DNA of 64,000 nucleotides from Chlorops oryzae (GCA_020466095.1 CM035806.1:16074724-16138723); one strand, 5' to 3'; counted from the stretch's first letter, positions 10,986-23,373 are shown. The notes: generated by a model not told the origin, from the letters alone. Numbers and translations are program-made.

Positions 10986-11443
10986 TTTCGTTTTTACGCT
11001 GGTCTTCCTAATCTACAGGTCGTAATTTCATAATCAGATATGCTATGATACGCTTGTCGGTTTTCCTAAAACACTGCATACCATGATCTTAAATAATTAA
11101 ATTTCTTTTTGTCCTTTTCTGCCATCAAAGTCTAAAATTGCATAATTTTTAAATTTAAAGTTGTTCATTTCATAAGAAATACGATCGAGCCTCTTTTTTT
11201 TTAAAACTGTTTTCGAAAGCTTTAAGATTTTCTCTTTAAGTAGATACAACGGTTGCCCATAATAAGCTACGTAATTGATGCAAAATTATTGTTTAACCCT
11301 GTAGCGCCTAGCGATGCCATATGGCATCACTGAAAGGGTTCGTTTCTGCCATCTCCAAACCTGAACAGATTCATTTCATCTCATTTTTTATATTATTTTT
11401 TTAAATTAGGCGTACGTTAAAGATAATTCTTTTGTAAAATTGA
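10986..11443. other. Spacer, no gene seen
   Basis: AT-rich, without recognisable exons, terminal repeats or RNA genes. Confidence 0.4.
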
Positions 11444-11451
11444 CTCCCAGA

Positions 11452-12367
11452 CAGAGCTGTAAAAGAATTAATTCATTTTCAAATTTCAGCCTTTTGAATT
11501 TCCTTTTAAAGATATAAATTCAAAAAATCGTTCTAATGAATTATGAATGAAAACTTTGAATTCATCATTCAGCTGTCAAAAATGATTTATGAATTCAATT
11601 TTATAATTCTTTTTTGAAAGCTCCCAGTTAACTCATTTTGATTTTAGCATAGAATTTCGAAATCAAATCAATTTGAAAACATTTTCCAGCCTTATATGCC
11701 TGCCACACGTAGATCGAAATTGCTCAATTTCAAAAAATTTCAGAACAAATCTGACATTTGAAATTGAGGCAATTTAAATTTTGTTCTGAAATTGCTCAAT
11801 TTCGATCTACGTGTGGCAAGCATATTAGGATTGAAATCAAAATTTCTAAAACAATGGCTATTAATGGGAAGTTGTAACGAATTTTGAGAATCCCCTTTTG
11901 CTTTGAAAAATTTTCGGTAGTTTTTCAAATACTTGACTATTGGCAAAAAAATTTCTCAGATTTTTAATGGATTTTTTATTTATTCCAATAGAAGGGATAT
12001 AGTTGACGCATTTTGCGAATTCCTGTTCCTTTGCTAAGGGAAAGAAAAGAACTCCCAGATTTCAAAAATACAATTAGGGTTTTTCAAATGCGGGCATATG
12101 TTGTTTTAGAAATTGTGATTTTAATCCTAAGGCTGGAAAATGATTTAAAAATTCTATGCTAAAATCAAAATGAGTTAACTCGGAGCTTTAAAAAAAAAGG
12201 AATTATAAAATTGAATTCATAAATCATTTTTGACAGCTGAATGATGAATTCAAAGTTTTCATTCATAATTCGATTGTCGTAGAAATGAATTCAATCAAAA
12301 TTTGAAATTTTTAGCTGGGAATGAAAGTGACTTAAGCCTCAAATGATTGAATTCTTTCACAGCTCTG
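11452..12367. mobile_element. Long hAT-like fold-back element (TSD CTCCCAGA)
   Basis: Ends CAGAGCTGTAAAAGAATT at 11452 and AATTCTTTCACAGCTCTG ending at 12367, with exact 8-bp direct repeats CTCCCAGA at 11444-11451 and 12368-12375. The inverted arms extend roughly 240 bases (for example TTAACTCATTTTGATTTTAG on the left against its complement near 12154-12178). At the centre is another palindrome, TGCCACACGTAGATCGAAAT at 11701 with its complement ending at 11818. No transposase frame. Confidence 0.85.
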
Positions 12368-12375
12368 CTCCCAGA

Positions 12376-12905
12376 AAAGATAATTTAATCAAACTTATTG
12401 AGGCAGCTTGAGAAAAAGAAAATCTAAGAAATTTAAAAATTTCTGGAATAGTTTTTGTAGTTTTAAAATTATGCTCACTAGTTTTGACAAATTCTTTCCA
12501 GGCCTCTAGCTTCTTATGCGTCCAAGATGGACGCCCCTTCCCATACAATTTTTGGTCCGTTTGGACGCCCCCTATCACCTCCTTAAGTTTTGTCGATTGA
12601 GTTTGGGACACCCTGCATATATACATACTTATTCAAAATTGAGAGCTACCAAAAATTCCATAATGGAAAAAAAAATAATAGATTCGAAATTGTTTTACTT
12701 TTCATTGGAAAAACGTGATTACAAACAAAAGCAATGATTTTAATTTGTAATGTTTTTCGAAACGTGGCGCATTGAAAATCAGTAAAAGTGTCTTTTAACA
12801 TCAGAATAATTCAACTCACATCCGTCTCTTACTACAAGGAATGACTCTCTTAATAACCGAATGCATTGTATTTCCACTCGTTTAGAACCTACCTTAGAAT
12901 ATGTT
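12376..12905. other. Spacer upstream of serpin 2
   Basis: Holds, on the minus strand, a CAGGGTGTCCCAAACTC end near 12615-12599 that resembles a mariner-type terminus, but no partner end was found, so it is at best a fragment. Otherwise nothing is recognised. Confidence 0.35.
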
Positions 12906-12940
12906 TATAAAAGCCGATAACTTGGAGTTTAAAATCAGTC
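12906..12940 (+). promoter_or_regulatory. Core promoter of serpin 2 (TATA plus initiator)
   Basis: TATAAAAG at 12906-12913 and the arthropod initiator TCAGTC at 12935-12940, with the A at 12937, are 31 bases apart, which is textbook spacing. The mRNA would start near 12937 and reach the first in-frame ATG (13011) after about 74 bases, passing a poly-A run. Confidence 0.7.
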
Positions 12941-13010
12941 TGAAGTCTGAGCTATAATTGAAAACAAAAAAAAAAAAAAAAAAAAAAATAGTTTCTTATA
13001 ATTTTTTGTT

Positions 13011-14511
13011 TTGAAAAGTTCACTATTGAAAAATACTTCGTTGAAAAAAAAACAAGTCAAAATGAGAAAAGGCAAAAATCTGAATTCAAATTTTTCGCAA
13101 AGAGCAGAACGAAATAATTATCGGTCTGAGCGTAAAATATTCAAAATTTTATTGATAAATTTTTTATTGATTTTAAATTTAAGTTCAGTAAAAATGTGTA
13201 ATAAGGATGAATTTCAACGAAATGATGTCACCACTTTCACATCGGATCTTCTCAATCAAATCATTCTCGAAGGACTGAATACCAACGTCATTTTTTCACC
13301 TTTTTCAATACAGGCTTGCCTGGCTTTGGCTTTTGCTGGTGCGAATGGCGAGACAGCAATTGAGATCGCTAGAGTTATGAAATACAATTCGAACGTTCAA
13401 TCTGAAGTAGCAAAGGCATTCCAATCCGTTCTGGGCAAATACGAATCTTCGGCACTTTTGAAAATCGCCAATAAAATATACGTGAAAAACGATGAGAAAA
13501 TCAAAGAAGCCTACCAACGATCACTGAAGGAACATTATTTCGCCGAAGCCGAAGCAGTTAATTTCGTGGATAATGTCAATACAGCGAATTCCATCAATTC
13601 ATGGATAGAGTCCAAAACGAATAATAAAATTAAGGATCTGATATCAGCTGGTGATTTGGATATTAATACGAGACTGGTTCTACTCAATGCGATACATTTT
13701 AAAGGAGATTGGCAAACGAAATTCGATTCCGATCGTACCATTAAAGATAATTTTTGGCTTAACGAAAATAAATCTATACCAATACAATTTATGCTTCAGA
13801 GAAGCGAATTAAAATTTGGTCAGTTTTCTGACTTGGGATGCAAGGCATTAGAGATGCCGTATAAGGATTCTGATCTATCCATGCTTGTGTTACTTCCGAA
13901 TGAGCGAAGCGGTCTTAAAAGACTTATCGAGCAATTGAAAACAAATAGTTTAATTGACTTGGCCACGCAAATGGAACCCACAAATGTTATTGTAAGATTG
14001 CCAAAATTCAAAGCTGAGTTCTCAATGGAATTGAGCAGCACACTGAAAGCGGTATGTGGATTAATAAATTATGGATTAATAATTTTTAGAACTCTTTATA
14101 CCGTTATTCGTATTATAAAGATTTGAAAGTACATTATTCTTTGTTTTAGCTGGGTTTGACTAAAATTTTTGATCGTTCAGCCGACTTTTCAAATATGCTC
14201 GAGTCAGCAGACAACCTAGTGGTATCGAAAGCGATTCATAAAGCGTCTATTGAAGTCAATGAAGAGGGCACAGAAGCAGTTGCGGCGACTGGTAATTTAT
14301 AAGAAATTAAAAAAAAAAAAAAAAAAAAATTCCCTACAATATGAATATGAGAAATCTTACCTTTATTCTTCCTTCCTTAGGTATGATTGTGATGGCGCGA
14401 AGTGCGATACAGACGATGGAATTTGCCGCTGATCATCCGTTCTTATATGTAATTTGGAATAGAGAAATTATTGTATTCGCTGGAACATTTGTTAACGCTC
14501 CAAAAGAATAA
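13011..14511 (+). CDS. Serpin 2, serine protease inhibitor (3 exons, 437 aa)
   Basis: Exons 13011-14051, 14150-14291 and 14381-14511 (TAA) give 1314 nt in frame. The hinge is [10 protein letters not shown] and the loop continues [15 protein letters not shown]. Counting 17 residues from the hinge Glu places P1-P1' at Arg-Ser, the classical target of trypsin-like proteases. The C-terminal block is DHPFLYVIW. The segment [17 protein letters not shown] near residues 43-59 could be a signal peptide preceded by an unusually long basic N-terminus; [10 protein letters not shown] or the later Met before CNKDEF are alternative starts. A clear promoter lies upstream. Intron positions equal those of serpin 1. 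The stretch 13284-13769 matches serpin 1 at 7408-7893 with about five mismatches in 486 bp, while sequence on both sides is far more diverged. Confidence 0.92.
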
Positions 14512-15084
14512 TCTTTGCAACTTTTCGAATTAGAGATGCCGTTCGTTTTTTCTCACGTCATGGCAAGAAAAAGCCTCAGAGATTGGTCTCAATGAATTGC
14601 AAAAAAATGTTCGTGTTAAAAAATCATCGGAACTTGATTGTTGTCGATATTCCTGTACGCCGCTAAAATCGAAAGGGGGGGAAAATAGGTGAATAACTAC
14701 ATATATAGTGGATACAGGTTCAACAGTGTAGGCAATTGTCATAAATAACGGCATTTGAAATGAAATAAATGTAGCAAAATTTATTACTCAACCTTGAATA
14801 CCTCTATTCAAAACTTAACAGAAATCTCTTATGCCGATAATTTTTAAAAGAAACAATTAAATACAATTGAAAGAAAGAGTAACTGCTCTGTAGTCAACGA
14901 AGTATTTAACTTCAAGGGCATTTTGAACGCCCATTTATTTTTTCCAGTCAGCGTTGGGGGGGGCGTGATCACAAAATTGTGTAATGCAAAAATTTTGGAC
15001 TGAAAGAGGCGTTTAAGTAATTGTAAGAATTTTTTGTTTTTTGTTTTTTTTTTTCCTCCTCTCAGAAGCACAATGTGAGCTATA
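14512..15084. other. Spacer between convergent serpin 2 and DNAJC11
   Basis: Holds the 3' flanks of both genes. AATAAA-type words occur near 14762. A G run lies near 14955. No further gene. Confidence 0.5.
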
Positions 15085-17653
15085 CTAGTTAGGACTAGGC
15101 GTTGTCGTGTCGCTGCTTTGCGGTAGTAGCAAACCTTCTTGATCTTTTACACAGATGACATTGCTTCGATTTCTATAGGTATATTCAATTCTCAGTCGCT
15201 TATCTTCGCCAATGCAGGGATCATAGAAGCCCGGCAGCTCGCTCTGCAAATATTGTTTGTCAATAAATTTTCACAATTTTTTTTTTTTTTTTTTTTTGTA
15301 AAATAAATTTCAAAAATAATAATTCCAACCTTGGAAGCAGTATAGAGTATAAGGACACTGTCCTTCACTAGACATTGAAGTGGTATCCTAACGTCAATTG
15401 ATGTTTTCGAATCGAATGCATTATCAATATACTCTCCATAGACGGCTGATGTAATGACCAGTCCATTTCGTTCGGTCTCCTCCTCTACGATACGCTCACA
15501 TGTGTGCTGCATTAATTCGACTGCTGCGCGTGCTTCCTCCCGTTTAATTTTCATACGTTCTTCATGTTGTCGTTTTGTGCGTTCTATTTCAAATGTTTTA
15601 CGCTCTTTGGCCATCGGTTCAAATATCGTCTTCTTAACGACGAACCACACTAGTACGGGCGTTATTGTCGCATAGAATACAGCGGCCGGAACAATCTCCT
15701 CGCTTAGATGTATGGGGAAAACGTACGTCTGATTGGAACGTATGACTCTTAAAAAAAAAAAAAAAATAAAATAAAAAATATCAATTGCATATGATCAGAG
15801 CTGCCCACCACTACAGGCGCAATTAGATTGCATGTATCTGTAGTGATACAACAAACACATAAAATTAAAAATGCTAGAGAGTAAGAAAAAATCGAGGGAC
15901 ATAGGTCCTACCCCGCCGAAAGTCTATATCATACTAAACTCTCAACGCACTCTAACTGAGTCAAAGCTAAAAATTATACGAAAAAAGGATTAAAAAATTA
16001 AAACAGAGCGACACATGTCTTCCCTCTGCGAAGTTCATCATAGCACTGATTTGAAAGATTGACGTGACTTCGTTTTTTGGCTCGCTTCGGTTGTTCGCTT
16101 CGCTTCTCGATTACAAGTGGAATTTTGCTTTAATTTCGATCGTCTTTTATACTTTTTCATCTCCCGCTCACAGTTTCTATGCGTGTGAAAAAATGCTCTC
16201 TTTTACGCCCATTCACACTTGGAGCTAACACTTTGGGCAGCTCTGCATATGATGAATGTAATTTTTTGAAAAAGAACGGACGCACTTACTTAAATCTAAG
16301 CAGAACACCGGTGGGTACTCCAATCATAACTGCTGCGGACACTGAACTGTATTTCGAAACTTTCTTTTCAGCGCCATACTCAGCTAGGAAACCAAAAGTA
16401 CCGACTCTATTGGATTATTGAATGGATATATATTATTATTAAAATTTCGATAACGAGATATAAACATATGCTCATGAACTCACTTGGATGCCACACGTAG
16501 TTTAAGTTCATTTTCCAACATTTTTCGCGTATATGCTATTGTAAAATATATATGAGGCGTTCCAATAACGAACGAAGTACTCCATGTATAATTCTCCCGA
16601 TTGCTATCGATTTGCGTCGTCATCGATGATTGTTGTGGCGATCCATTTAGCGTTAATGAGCCAACCGTATGCTTATCTAACTGGCATGCGAGCGTTGAAA
16701 ATAATGCCGGCAGTGCTGTCGCATCCGAACGGAAATGCATCGAAACACCGCTGTTAAGTGTAAATACAGTACCAAAGCTACGACCGCCTTTCAATGCTAA
16801 CAATGGGCCGCTTCCGGCTCCGATATCTGCTTGCAGCCAACCTTTATTAACCAAACGTCTTCCAGATAGTATGAAACTGCCATTTCCATTGCCATTCGTT
16901 GACGCTAAATTCCCATTTAGCATAAGCGTATCCCTTCTCGTTAGCGGCGCCTCAATGGATTGCGATATACTCATCGAGGATACTTCAATGCGTGGCATTT
17001 CGTTCTCATCGTACGGCGTAAATATTTCCGTAGCATTCACATTGATTGTAACATTTCCACGAGGATTCGTACGCTGCTGTAGTTTTCGTTCTTCGGCTGC
17101 CTCAGCTAACCGTTGATATTCCTCCCGAATTTCTGCCGGTGTCTTTGTACGATGCACAATCTCCCAGCCTTCAGTACGCAATCCCTTCTCACCAATCGAA
17201 TCATAGATGGCACGTTTATGCGGGTCCGACAGCACCTCGTAGGCACGTTTCATGCGATTGAAAACCGATTCCGCCTGCTTCTTTCTATCAATATCGGTAT
17301 GTTTGTCCGGATGATAGATGCGACTGAGTTTCCGATAGGCGGCATTGATTTGATTTTTATCTGCCTATCAAATAATGTTTTCGAATTAAAGACGAGATTT
17401 TACACTCGAAGACGTTTCGATAGTGAATAAATTTATAAATAAGAACAAAAAGATTTCCCCAACCCCCCCCACCCGGCAAGGGATCTAGGATAATAGGGCA
17501 GCGATTACATTTCACTATCGAAAGGCCTTATACAGTGTAAATTCTAAATTGTTCAAAAAAATTCAAATGCTTCGAACTTACGTCTTTGGGTAAATTTAAT
17601 AGAGTATAATAATCCTCTTCCAACTCGTTATCCGAATCGCTATTCGATGACAT
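15085..17653 (-). CDS. DNAJC11: DNAJC11-like J-domain protein (5 exons, 548 aa)
   Basis: Minus-strand exons 17653-17582, 17364-16484, 16406-16290, 15747-15330 and 15243-15085 join to 1647 nt in frame. The J domain spans roughly residues 14-80, with the HPD motif (HSP70 stimulation) at 42-44. Then comes a long beta-rich middle region, a hydrophobic segment near 376-394 (IVPAAVFYATITPVLVWFVV), a basic coiled stretch after it, and the C-terminal DUF3395-type domain (PLQCLVKDSVLILYTASK...LPGFYDPC). The length is close to human DNAJC11 (559 aa). By family it acts at mitochondrial membranes with the MICOS/SAM bridging complex in cristae organisation. The donor of exon 4 (AAG|GTTGGA) is unusual but the join restores the conserved domain. 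Its 3' end faces serpin 2. Confidence 0.93.
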
Positions 17654-18158
17654 ATTTGATGGTTATACGTTCAACTTCCTTCAGTCAAGTTAAAATGGAT
17701 GTTAAATAGAAAAACTGCAATTATAACCTTTATTCAAAATATTTTATTTAGGTAACAAGTTCAACGCAAACGTTCAAAACGGAACAAAGTGGAATTGGCA
17801 CGTGAATTTTGACCTTTATTTTTTTTATTTGCATTTCACAATTTTTGTATTTTTTTTTTGTTCAGCTGAATTTCAGCCGGGCTGAATTTTTTTTTATCCT
17901 CAAATTGACTTCAATTTTTTGTTTTGTTTTTTATTCTTAGTTAAATTTTGAGGTTTTCAATTTCTGACACGCTTTCACTTTCTTTATATTTTTTTTTTTT
18001 TTTTTTTTTTTAATTCAAATTTCATAATCATATGTCCTAGTGATGTTGCGAATATTTGCAATTTTTGCAATGAAAATATTTTTTTTTTTTTTTAATTGCT
18101 CAGACGCTAGAATAATTGTATGTACTCGTATATTGTTACTATATACGGCACCTGGGAA
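17654..18158. other. Upstream spacer of DNAJC11
   Basis: Very T-rich with several runs of 10 or more T. No gene or TATA/initiator pair was identified. Confidence 0.4.
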
Positions 18159-18341
18159 CAGTGCCGTAGCAAACATAGGGGAAAGAGGGGGATTTTCCCC
18201 CACGCATTTTTGTTTTTGCCCTGAATAAAATTGAAAAAATTATTTTTCCCCCCCCACGCAAATTGGAAAAATAATTTTCCCCCTCACGCAAATTGGAAAA
18301 ATAATTTCCCCCTCACGCAAAACAGAATTGCTACGGCACTG
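18159..18341. mobile_element. hAT-like MITE (CAGTGCCGTAGCA ends, TSD CCTGGGAA)
   Basis: CAGTGCCGTAGCA at 18159 and its complement (GCTACGGCACTG) ending at 18341, with exact 8-bp direct repeats CCTGGGAA at 18151-18158 and 18342-18349. The interior holds about two and a half tandem copies of a 30-base unit containing CACGCAAATTGG. Confidence 0.9.
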
Positions 18342-18856
18342 CCTGGGAATCGCCAAAACCTGTGAAAAGAAAACCTTTTGATCGTTACAGCAAATAAAAA
18401 AGCATATGGATAAGCTTATTATACGTATTACGTAATGGATAAACTTATGAATACGTATTACGTAATGAGTTTTTGAATAATTAAGATTTTCAAAATTTGT
18501 TTTTGAACAGGCTTCTTTGGTCTGGATTCTCTTTTAATGCAAATGAAAAAATTTTTCCAATTCATCCTTCTTCACCCGACGTTTCGGCGGTTTTTCGTTA
18601 ATTACTGTCTCCACTTGCGATGTTTCATAGTATGCGATAGATCGCCAATGGCGACCGCTCATAGCAGATGTTATGCGAGATATAGCTTGTGATATCGCAA
18701 GCCATCTATCGCTTGCGATAAGATGTCACTTTTGAGTTATTTTATGCTGTTCCCTTGCGGCAAGAACGGATTTACCTAGAAATTCGGGGCGGTTTTTTTT
18801 TTCTTTTTTGCTCCCCAAAACCCGTTTCCGCAGCATTTCTGCTCAATTATTATTAT
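18342..18856. other. Spacer, no gene seen
   Basis: Contains a short palindromic patch near 18638-18722 with CTATCGC/GCGATA words. Nothing else is recognised. Confidence 0.35.
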
Positions 18857-19038
18857 CAGGCATGTGCTAGAATCCGAAAACTGACGGAATTGGAATTTTA
18901 GTCAACTGAAATTTCATATATGTATGTATGTCTTATAGACAAGCGGATAAAATAGGGCTCTGTGCAATTAAGAACCAAAAACAACAAAATCTTTAAAATC
19001 TATGATTCCGTCAGCTTTCGGATTCTTGCACATGCTTG
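18857..19038. mobile_element. MITE (CATGTGCTAGAATCCGAAA ends)
   Basis: CATGTGCTAGAATCCGAAA at 18861 followed by CTGACGGAAT, matched inverted by ATTCCGTCAG...TTTCGGATTCTTGCACATG ending near 19034. No coding content. Target duplication uncertain. Confidence 0.65.
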
Positions 19039-19698
19039 TAATATATCGAAACAATACATATTTTCTTATGTTGAAATGAGCGAGGGAAAACTGCGTTAAA
19101 AGTTAAAATCGTTATGATGTTTGAACCAATTTAAAATTAAGACGATTTTGTAGTTGATTTCAAGCATATCACCGATCGCATGAAACATGGATCGACGTGG
19201 GCAGAAAAAATCATTTTTTCCAAAACATATTCCGGAAAATCGAAAAAAAAAAAAAAAATTAAATATTTTGTTCTTTGAGCAAATTTTAAGACGTTTCTGT
19301 TTTGCAAATCGCACGATGATTGGATACGTCAAAAATTTTATAAGTAAATAATTTTTTCAGAGTCACGATTTCGAATCAGTATTGCAAGCCTTGCAGGTAT
19401 ACGAAAAATCTATAATCGCATTCGCGAATATTAAAATTTGACATTCGTTACATAGCTAAAATGTACTTGCATGTTCTAACAGCTGGCTTTGGGTTGTTCA
19501 AAATGTTCATATTGCTACATTGTGAGCAACTGCGGAAAGATTTGGCCCATCAAAATGTTATGTGTTACAGTTACTGCGCGAAAAATTTGTTTTGAAAGCC
19601 ATTGGGAACAGAAAATTACAGAGAAAAATTAATAAATTTTTTCTATAGCTTCTTAAGCTACATAAAATGCAATTTCCAATTTAACATTACGCTTTAAT

Positions 19699-21099
19699 TA
19701 GGGTGACCAAACGTCCTTTTTTAAAAAGGAATGTCCGGCGATTTGGGGAAAAGAATTAATCGGTTTGTTTGTCCTTTATTTTATTCATTTTTTGGTGATA
19801 TTAATAAACCTCGTTCCAGTGTATAAACTTATTTCAGAGCTTGTCAAAAAAAAAATTTAAAAAAAATTTTTTAAAATTTTGGTAATTTTTGAAATAACAA
19901 CAATTTCTTTTGAAATTTTAACATTTTTCCCAGCTTTCAAATAATTTTTTAAAATTTCTGCCATTTCGTTCCCAATAAATTGTTCGAATTTTCCAACGGT
20001 TTCCCTCAAATATTCGATAAAAAGACACTGAAACACTTAAACTAGTGTTTAGAGAAAAATAGCGAAACAAGTAAAAATTGTAATAAAAAATTTTTTTATG
20101 TAATTTTAAAATATTTTTAAATATTTTTGGTAATATTCCCTAATTTTTTTTTTTAATGATTTAATTTTTTCAAAGATATTTTAAAATATTTGAATTGTAC
20201 TACCTATTTTAAAGAGTAATTTTAGTGAAGCTGTTAATTTTGTTGAAAAAAATTTTAAACAATTTGAAGAGCAAACTTCTAGCGCTGTTCATATTTTAAA
20301 AAATAGAGGCTAAACTATAAACGACGGAACTTTCACTTTTTGGGCGAAAGAATGTATGCTTCGATTTAAATACATTTCAATACATTTTTCAATGGAAGCC
20401 GCACAAATATTTTCACCTTTGGTATACCAACAACCGCCCTTTTTTTAAAGGTTTCGCCTTTTTTTTTCAATTTTTAAATTTTGCTTTTTTTTAAATTTTA
20501 AAAACAATTTTTCGGTTTTATTTAAACACTTTTCAAGTTTTATTACTAATAAGTACACACTAGGGTGTCCGATTTTTTTTTTTTTTTTTGGAAATATTAA
20601 AATGTCCACACGGAATTCGAAAGATAATTGTCTAAAAATATTTTGAGCATTTTTTCAGATTTTTTGAAGGACGTTTAGAGGTCGCGCAAATGAATTTTAT
20701 GGGGAAACCTCCACTTTTGAGGGAAGGATTGTAATTTATACCTCAAATCGATGCCTAAGTGTAAAATTTTATTGTGAAATGTAATCAGGTCCAAAGATAA
20801 TGAATTTAGCTTTATTTTGGGTCGTACAGAAGGGGGCTTAAAATCGTTTTTCAGGATTGAAATGAAGTTTTTTTGAAAAACCAAAAAAAAAAAAAAATAA
20901 AAACGCGTTTCAAATGTAAAATCTGAGTATGCAGATTTAAAGTCCAATCAATTCTTAGCAAATAAAAAACAATGTTCATTTACGTTTTATTTTGACGAAG
21001 CTATGCTAATTTAAAATTAGTGCTCACCTGTGTGTGCGCGATTTTTGGTTTTCGATTTATGGTTTCCTTTATTTAACCGAAGGCAATTTGGTCACCCTA
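19699..21099. mobile_element. 1.4-kb hAT-like non-autonomous element (TAGGGTGACCAAA ends)
   Basis: TAGGGTGACCAAA at 19699 is matched by TTTGGTCACCCTA ending at 21099, and CTTTAAT abuts both ends (19692-19698, 21100-21106). The interior is AT-rich with long poly-A/T runs and no transposase frame, so it is a deletion derivative. Confidence 0.7.
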
Positions 21100-21106
21100 C
21101 TTTAAT

Positions 21107-21621
21107 ATTTCCACAAAAATATTAAATGGGTACCTAATAGGTATATATATAATATATATAGGTACTACCTATTAAACAAAAAATTCTTTCAAATATACCT
21201 ACATGAGAATAATTCATTATAAGGTAGGTATGTGATTGCTTTCGCTTTCCCGGGGAAAGGTAATTCAATTTCCAAATTGATGTGATTAATTTCCCTTTAC
21301 CAAGGTAGCGGGAATTCGATTTACCTCGACATTCCGCATGGGATATGTTTTCTGAATTAAATTAATCGTTATTTAAAGTTGAAGGTTTTACATATGGATT
21401 TTAACAAAATTCAAGATTTAATCTATCATAAATAAGAAGAAATGTTATTGTTTTGGTTTAATTATTTTCTCAAATATTCAAAAATGCCAGGGGAATTCCA
21501 AACAAAAAGTTTCATTTTTAGATTCGATAGTAAAAAATATATATTTTCAATTATTTAGCTTAAATTAACTATACATCCATAGGATTTTGTTGAAAAATAA
21601 TAAGCACTTCAAAATTTCAAT
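21107..21621. other. Spacer, no gene seen
   Basis: 3' flank of SAP30BP plus a possible diverged relative of the 10266-10492 MITE near 21228-21330. Confidence 0.35.
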
Positions 21622-22733
21622 TTATCCTACTGGTTTTTTCGGTAAGGAACCAAATGCCGAAATGACTGTACCCTTCGTGCCCGTTACAGTGGTTGTGAGA
21701 GTTGCTGGCCCAATTGGTTTCGCTGGTTGATCCCATTTGGATTTCCTAAACAAAAAAAAAAAAAAAAAAAAAAAAAAATAACAGTAGATTACACCAAAGA
21801 AACGACCAAATTTTTCAATAGTTCTACCGCTTTTTGGCTTCTTCTTCAACTTTACGCGCCAGAGCAGTTGCCTGCTCGATTTTATCTGTGTCCCTGCGTC
21901 GTTTTATCATTTCATTCTTTTGTACACGAGCTAACTCCTCATAATAACTCTCGGGGCCCCAACGCAATGGATCATATATTTCGGGTGGATAATTTGTACC
22001 AAACTCATTGATATCGCAGAACTCAATTAATTTCTTATAAATACTCGGATTTCGAAACTCCTTGCGTCTTTGTATGATAGCATTCATATCCATATGATTG
22101 CTTTGCATTTTCTCATAAAGTTGACGTATTTTCTCGACGACCTCATTTGATGGCTTGCCTTTCGGTTCGGGTGGCAAACTGAAATTGTAATGCGCATACT
22201 TTTCATGTTTACTAGGCGATTGTGTTGCAATTGGAGAGTTGGTTGGATTTTTATTGTTTTCATCAGCGTTATTTTCAGCAGCCGGTGATGCAGATCGTTC
22301 ATGCTTTTTACTACTGGCCACCTGACCTTCTTCGGAACCATTCTCATGATCTCCTTCTTTAGGACTATCGTCGCTATCGCTTTCACTTTCACTTGTTTCA
22401 CTTGTTTCATTTTTTCCCAGTTCTTCCTCATCCGAGATTATTGTATCATCCTGATAGCTAACTAACCGTCGTACTTTTTTGGAACGCTTTTTCTTAGGAG
22501 GTTTCGTCGGCTTATCTGGAGAGCGTTTTCTTGTGACTGGCGATTTGGGTTTAGGGATTATTACCTTTAACGAGAATTCAAATTATACGATCATCATACA
22601 CGAATAATAGTGGCAAGCAATTGGAAATTGTTTTTACCTGTGAATCTGTGCTGTTATCGTCGTCCCTGTTTTCTTCCTCGTTCTCAGAGTCTGTATATTG
22701 CGCCGTCAGACTTGCAAGTGCTGATGTGGACAT
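21622..22733 (-). CDS. SAP30BP: SAP30-binding protein (HCNGP-like), 3 exons, 318 aa
   Basis: Minus-strand exons 22733-22638, 22564-21828 and 21745-21622 join to 957 nt. The N-terminus (MSTSALASLTAQYTDSENEE) and the segment RRLVSYQDDT are typical of HCNGP proteins. A Ser/Asp/Glu-rich and Lys-rich disordered middle follows. The conserved HCNGP block lies near residues 180-260, including NYPPEIYDPLRWGPESYYEE and KNEMIKRR, and a Gly/Thr/Pro tail ends the protein. By family it is nuclear and linked to transcriptional co-repression and pre-mRNA splicing. The exon 2/3 junction splits an Arg codon in the basic tail (KKR|KSKWDQ). Last intron is about 80 bases with a long poly-A/T run. Confidence 0.93.
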
Positions 22734-23373
22734 ATTTAAATCTTTTCTTTGAATAGAAAATTAATTAAAATCTCAATATCAGATAAATGTTAAAACGTTT
22801 TGCGTCTATTATGGCTCGAATATGACTTTTGAACTTCTTGTCATTTAAAGTGCGGTTTCCTTTAACGCGTGCGCGCACGTGAAAATTTCACAATATGTCG
22901 CCGTTCATATAAGGCGACAATTTAAGCGGTGACAAAGTTGGTTGTGACTATTGAATATTTGACGCTGGATATTATTTTAACAGTGAATGAACAGTTCTGT
23001 ACCGAATAGAATAGTGCTGTCGAAATTATCGAAAGCTTTTTTTAAAAGTACTTCGTATTTGTTGTAAAAAATTTTCAATTGAAATGTCTTATATATTTGT
23101 AATTTTTGTTGTGTGTTTCTGATCAAATTTCAAATTTGCATTCTCCTGATCAAAATAAGACCAATTCTTTTGTGTCTAGCAAAGCATTTAATAGTTAGCT
23201 TAGTTCAAAAAACTGTAAAATTATTTTTAATAGCTCTACTTTTGAACACTGCAACCATGACGTGGTCAGCAAAGCGAGAAACTTTTCGCAGCTCGGGTAC
23301 TATTGGAGATGGCGCTTAATAAAAACTCAAACGGAACAGTGGAATTGGACTACGATGCAACACTGTTGTTAGT
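22734..23373. other. Upstream spacer of SAP30BP
   Basis: Contains a CpG-bearing patch ACGCGTGCGCGCACGTG near 22865-22881 about 135 bases upstream of the start codon, a possible promoter element. No gene otherwise. Confidence 0.35.

Noticed and set aside
9492..12900. Alternative reactive-loop exons between the serpins
   Set aside because: Searched by eye for [13 protein letters not shown] coding after an acceptor; none found.
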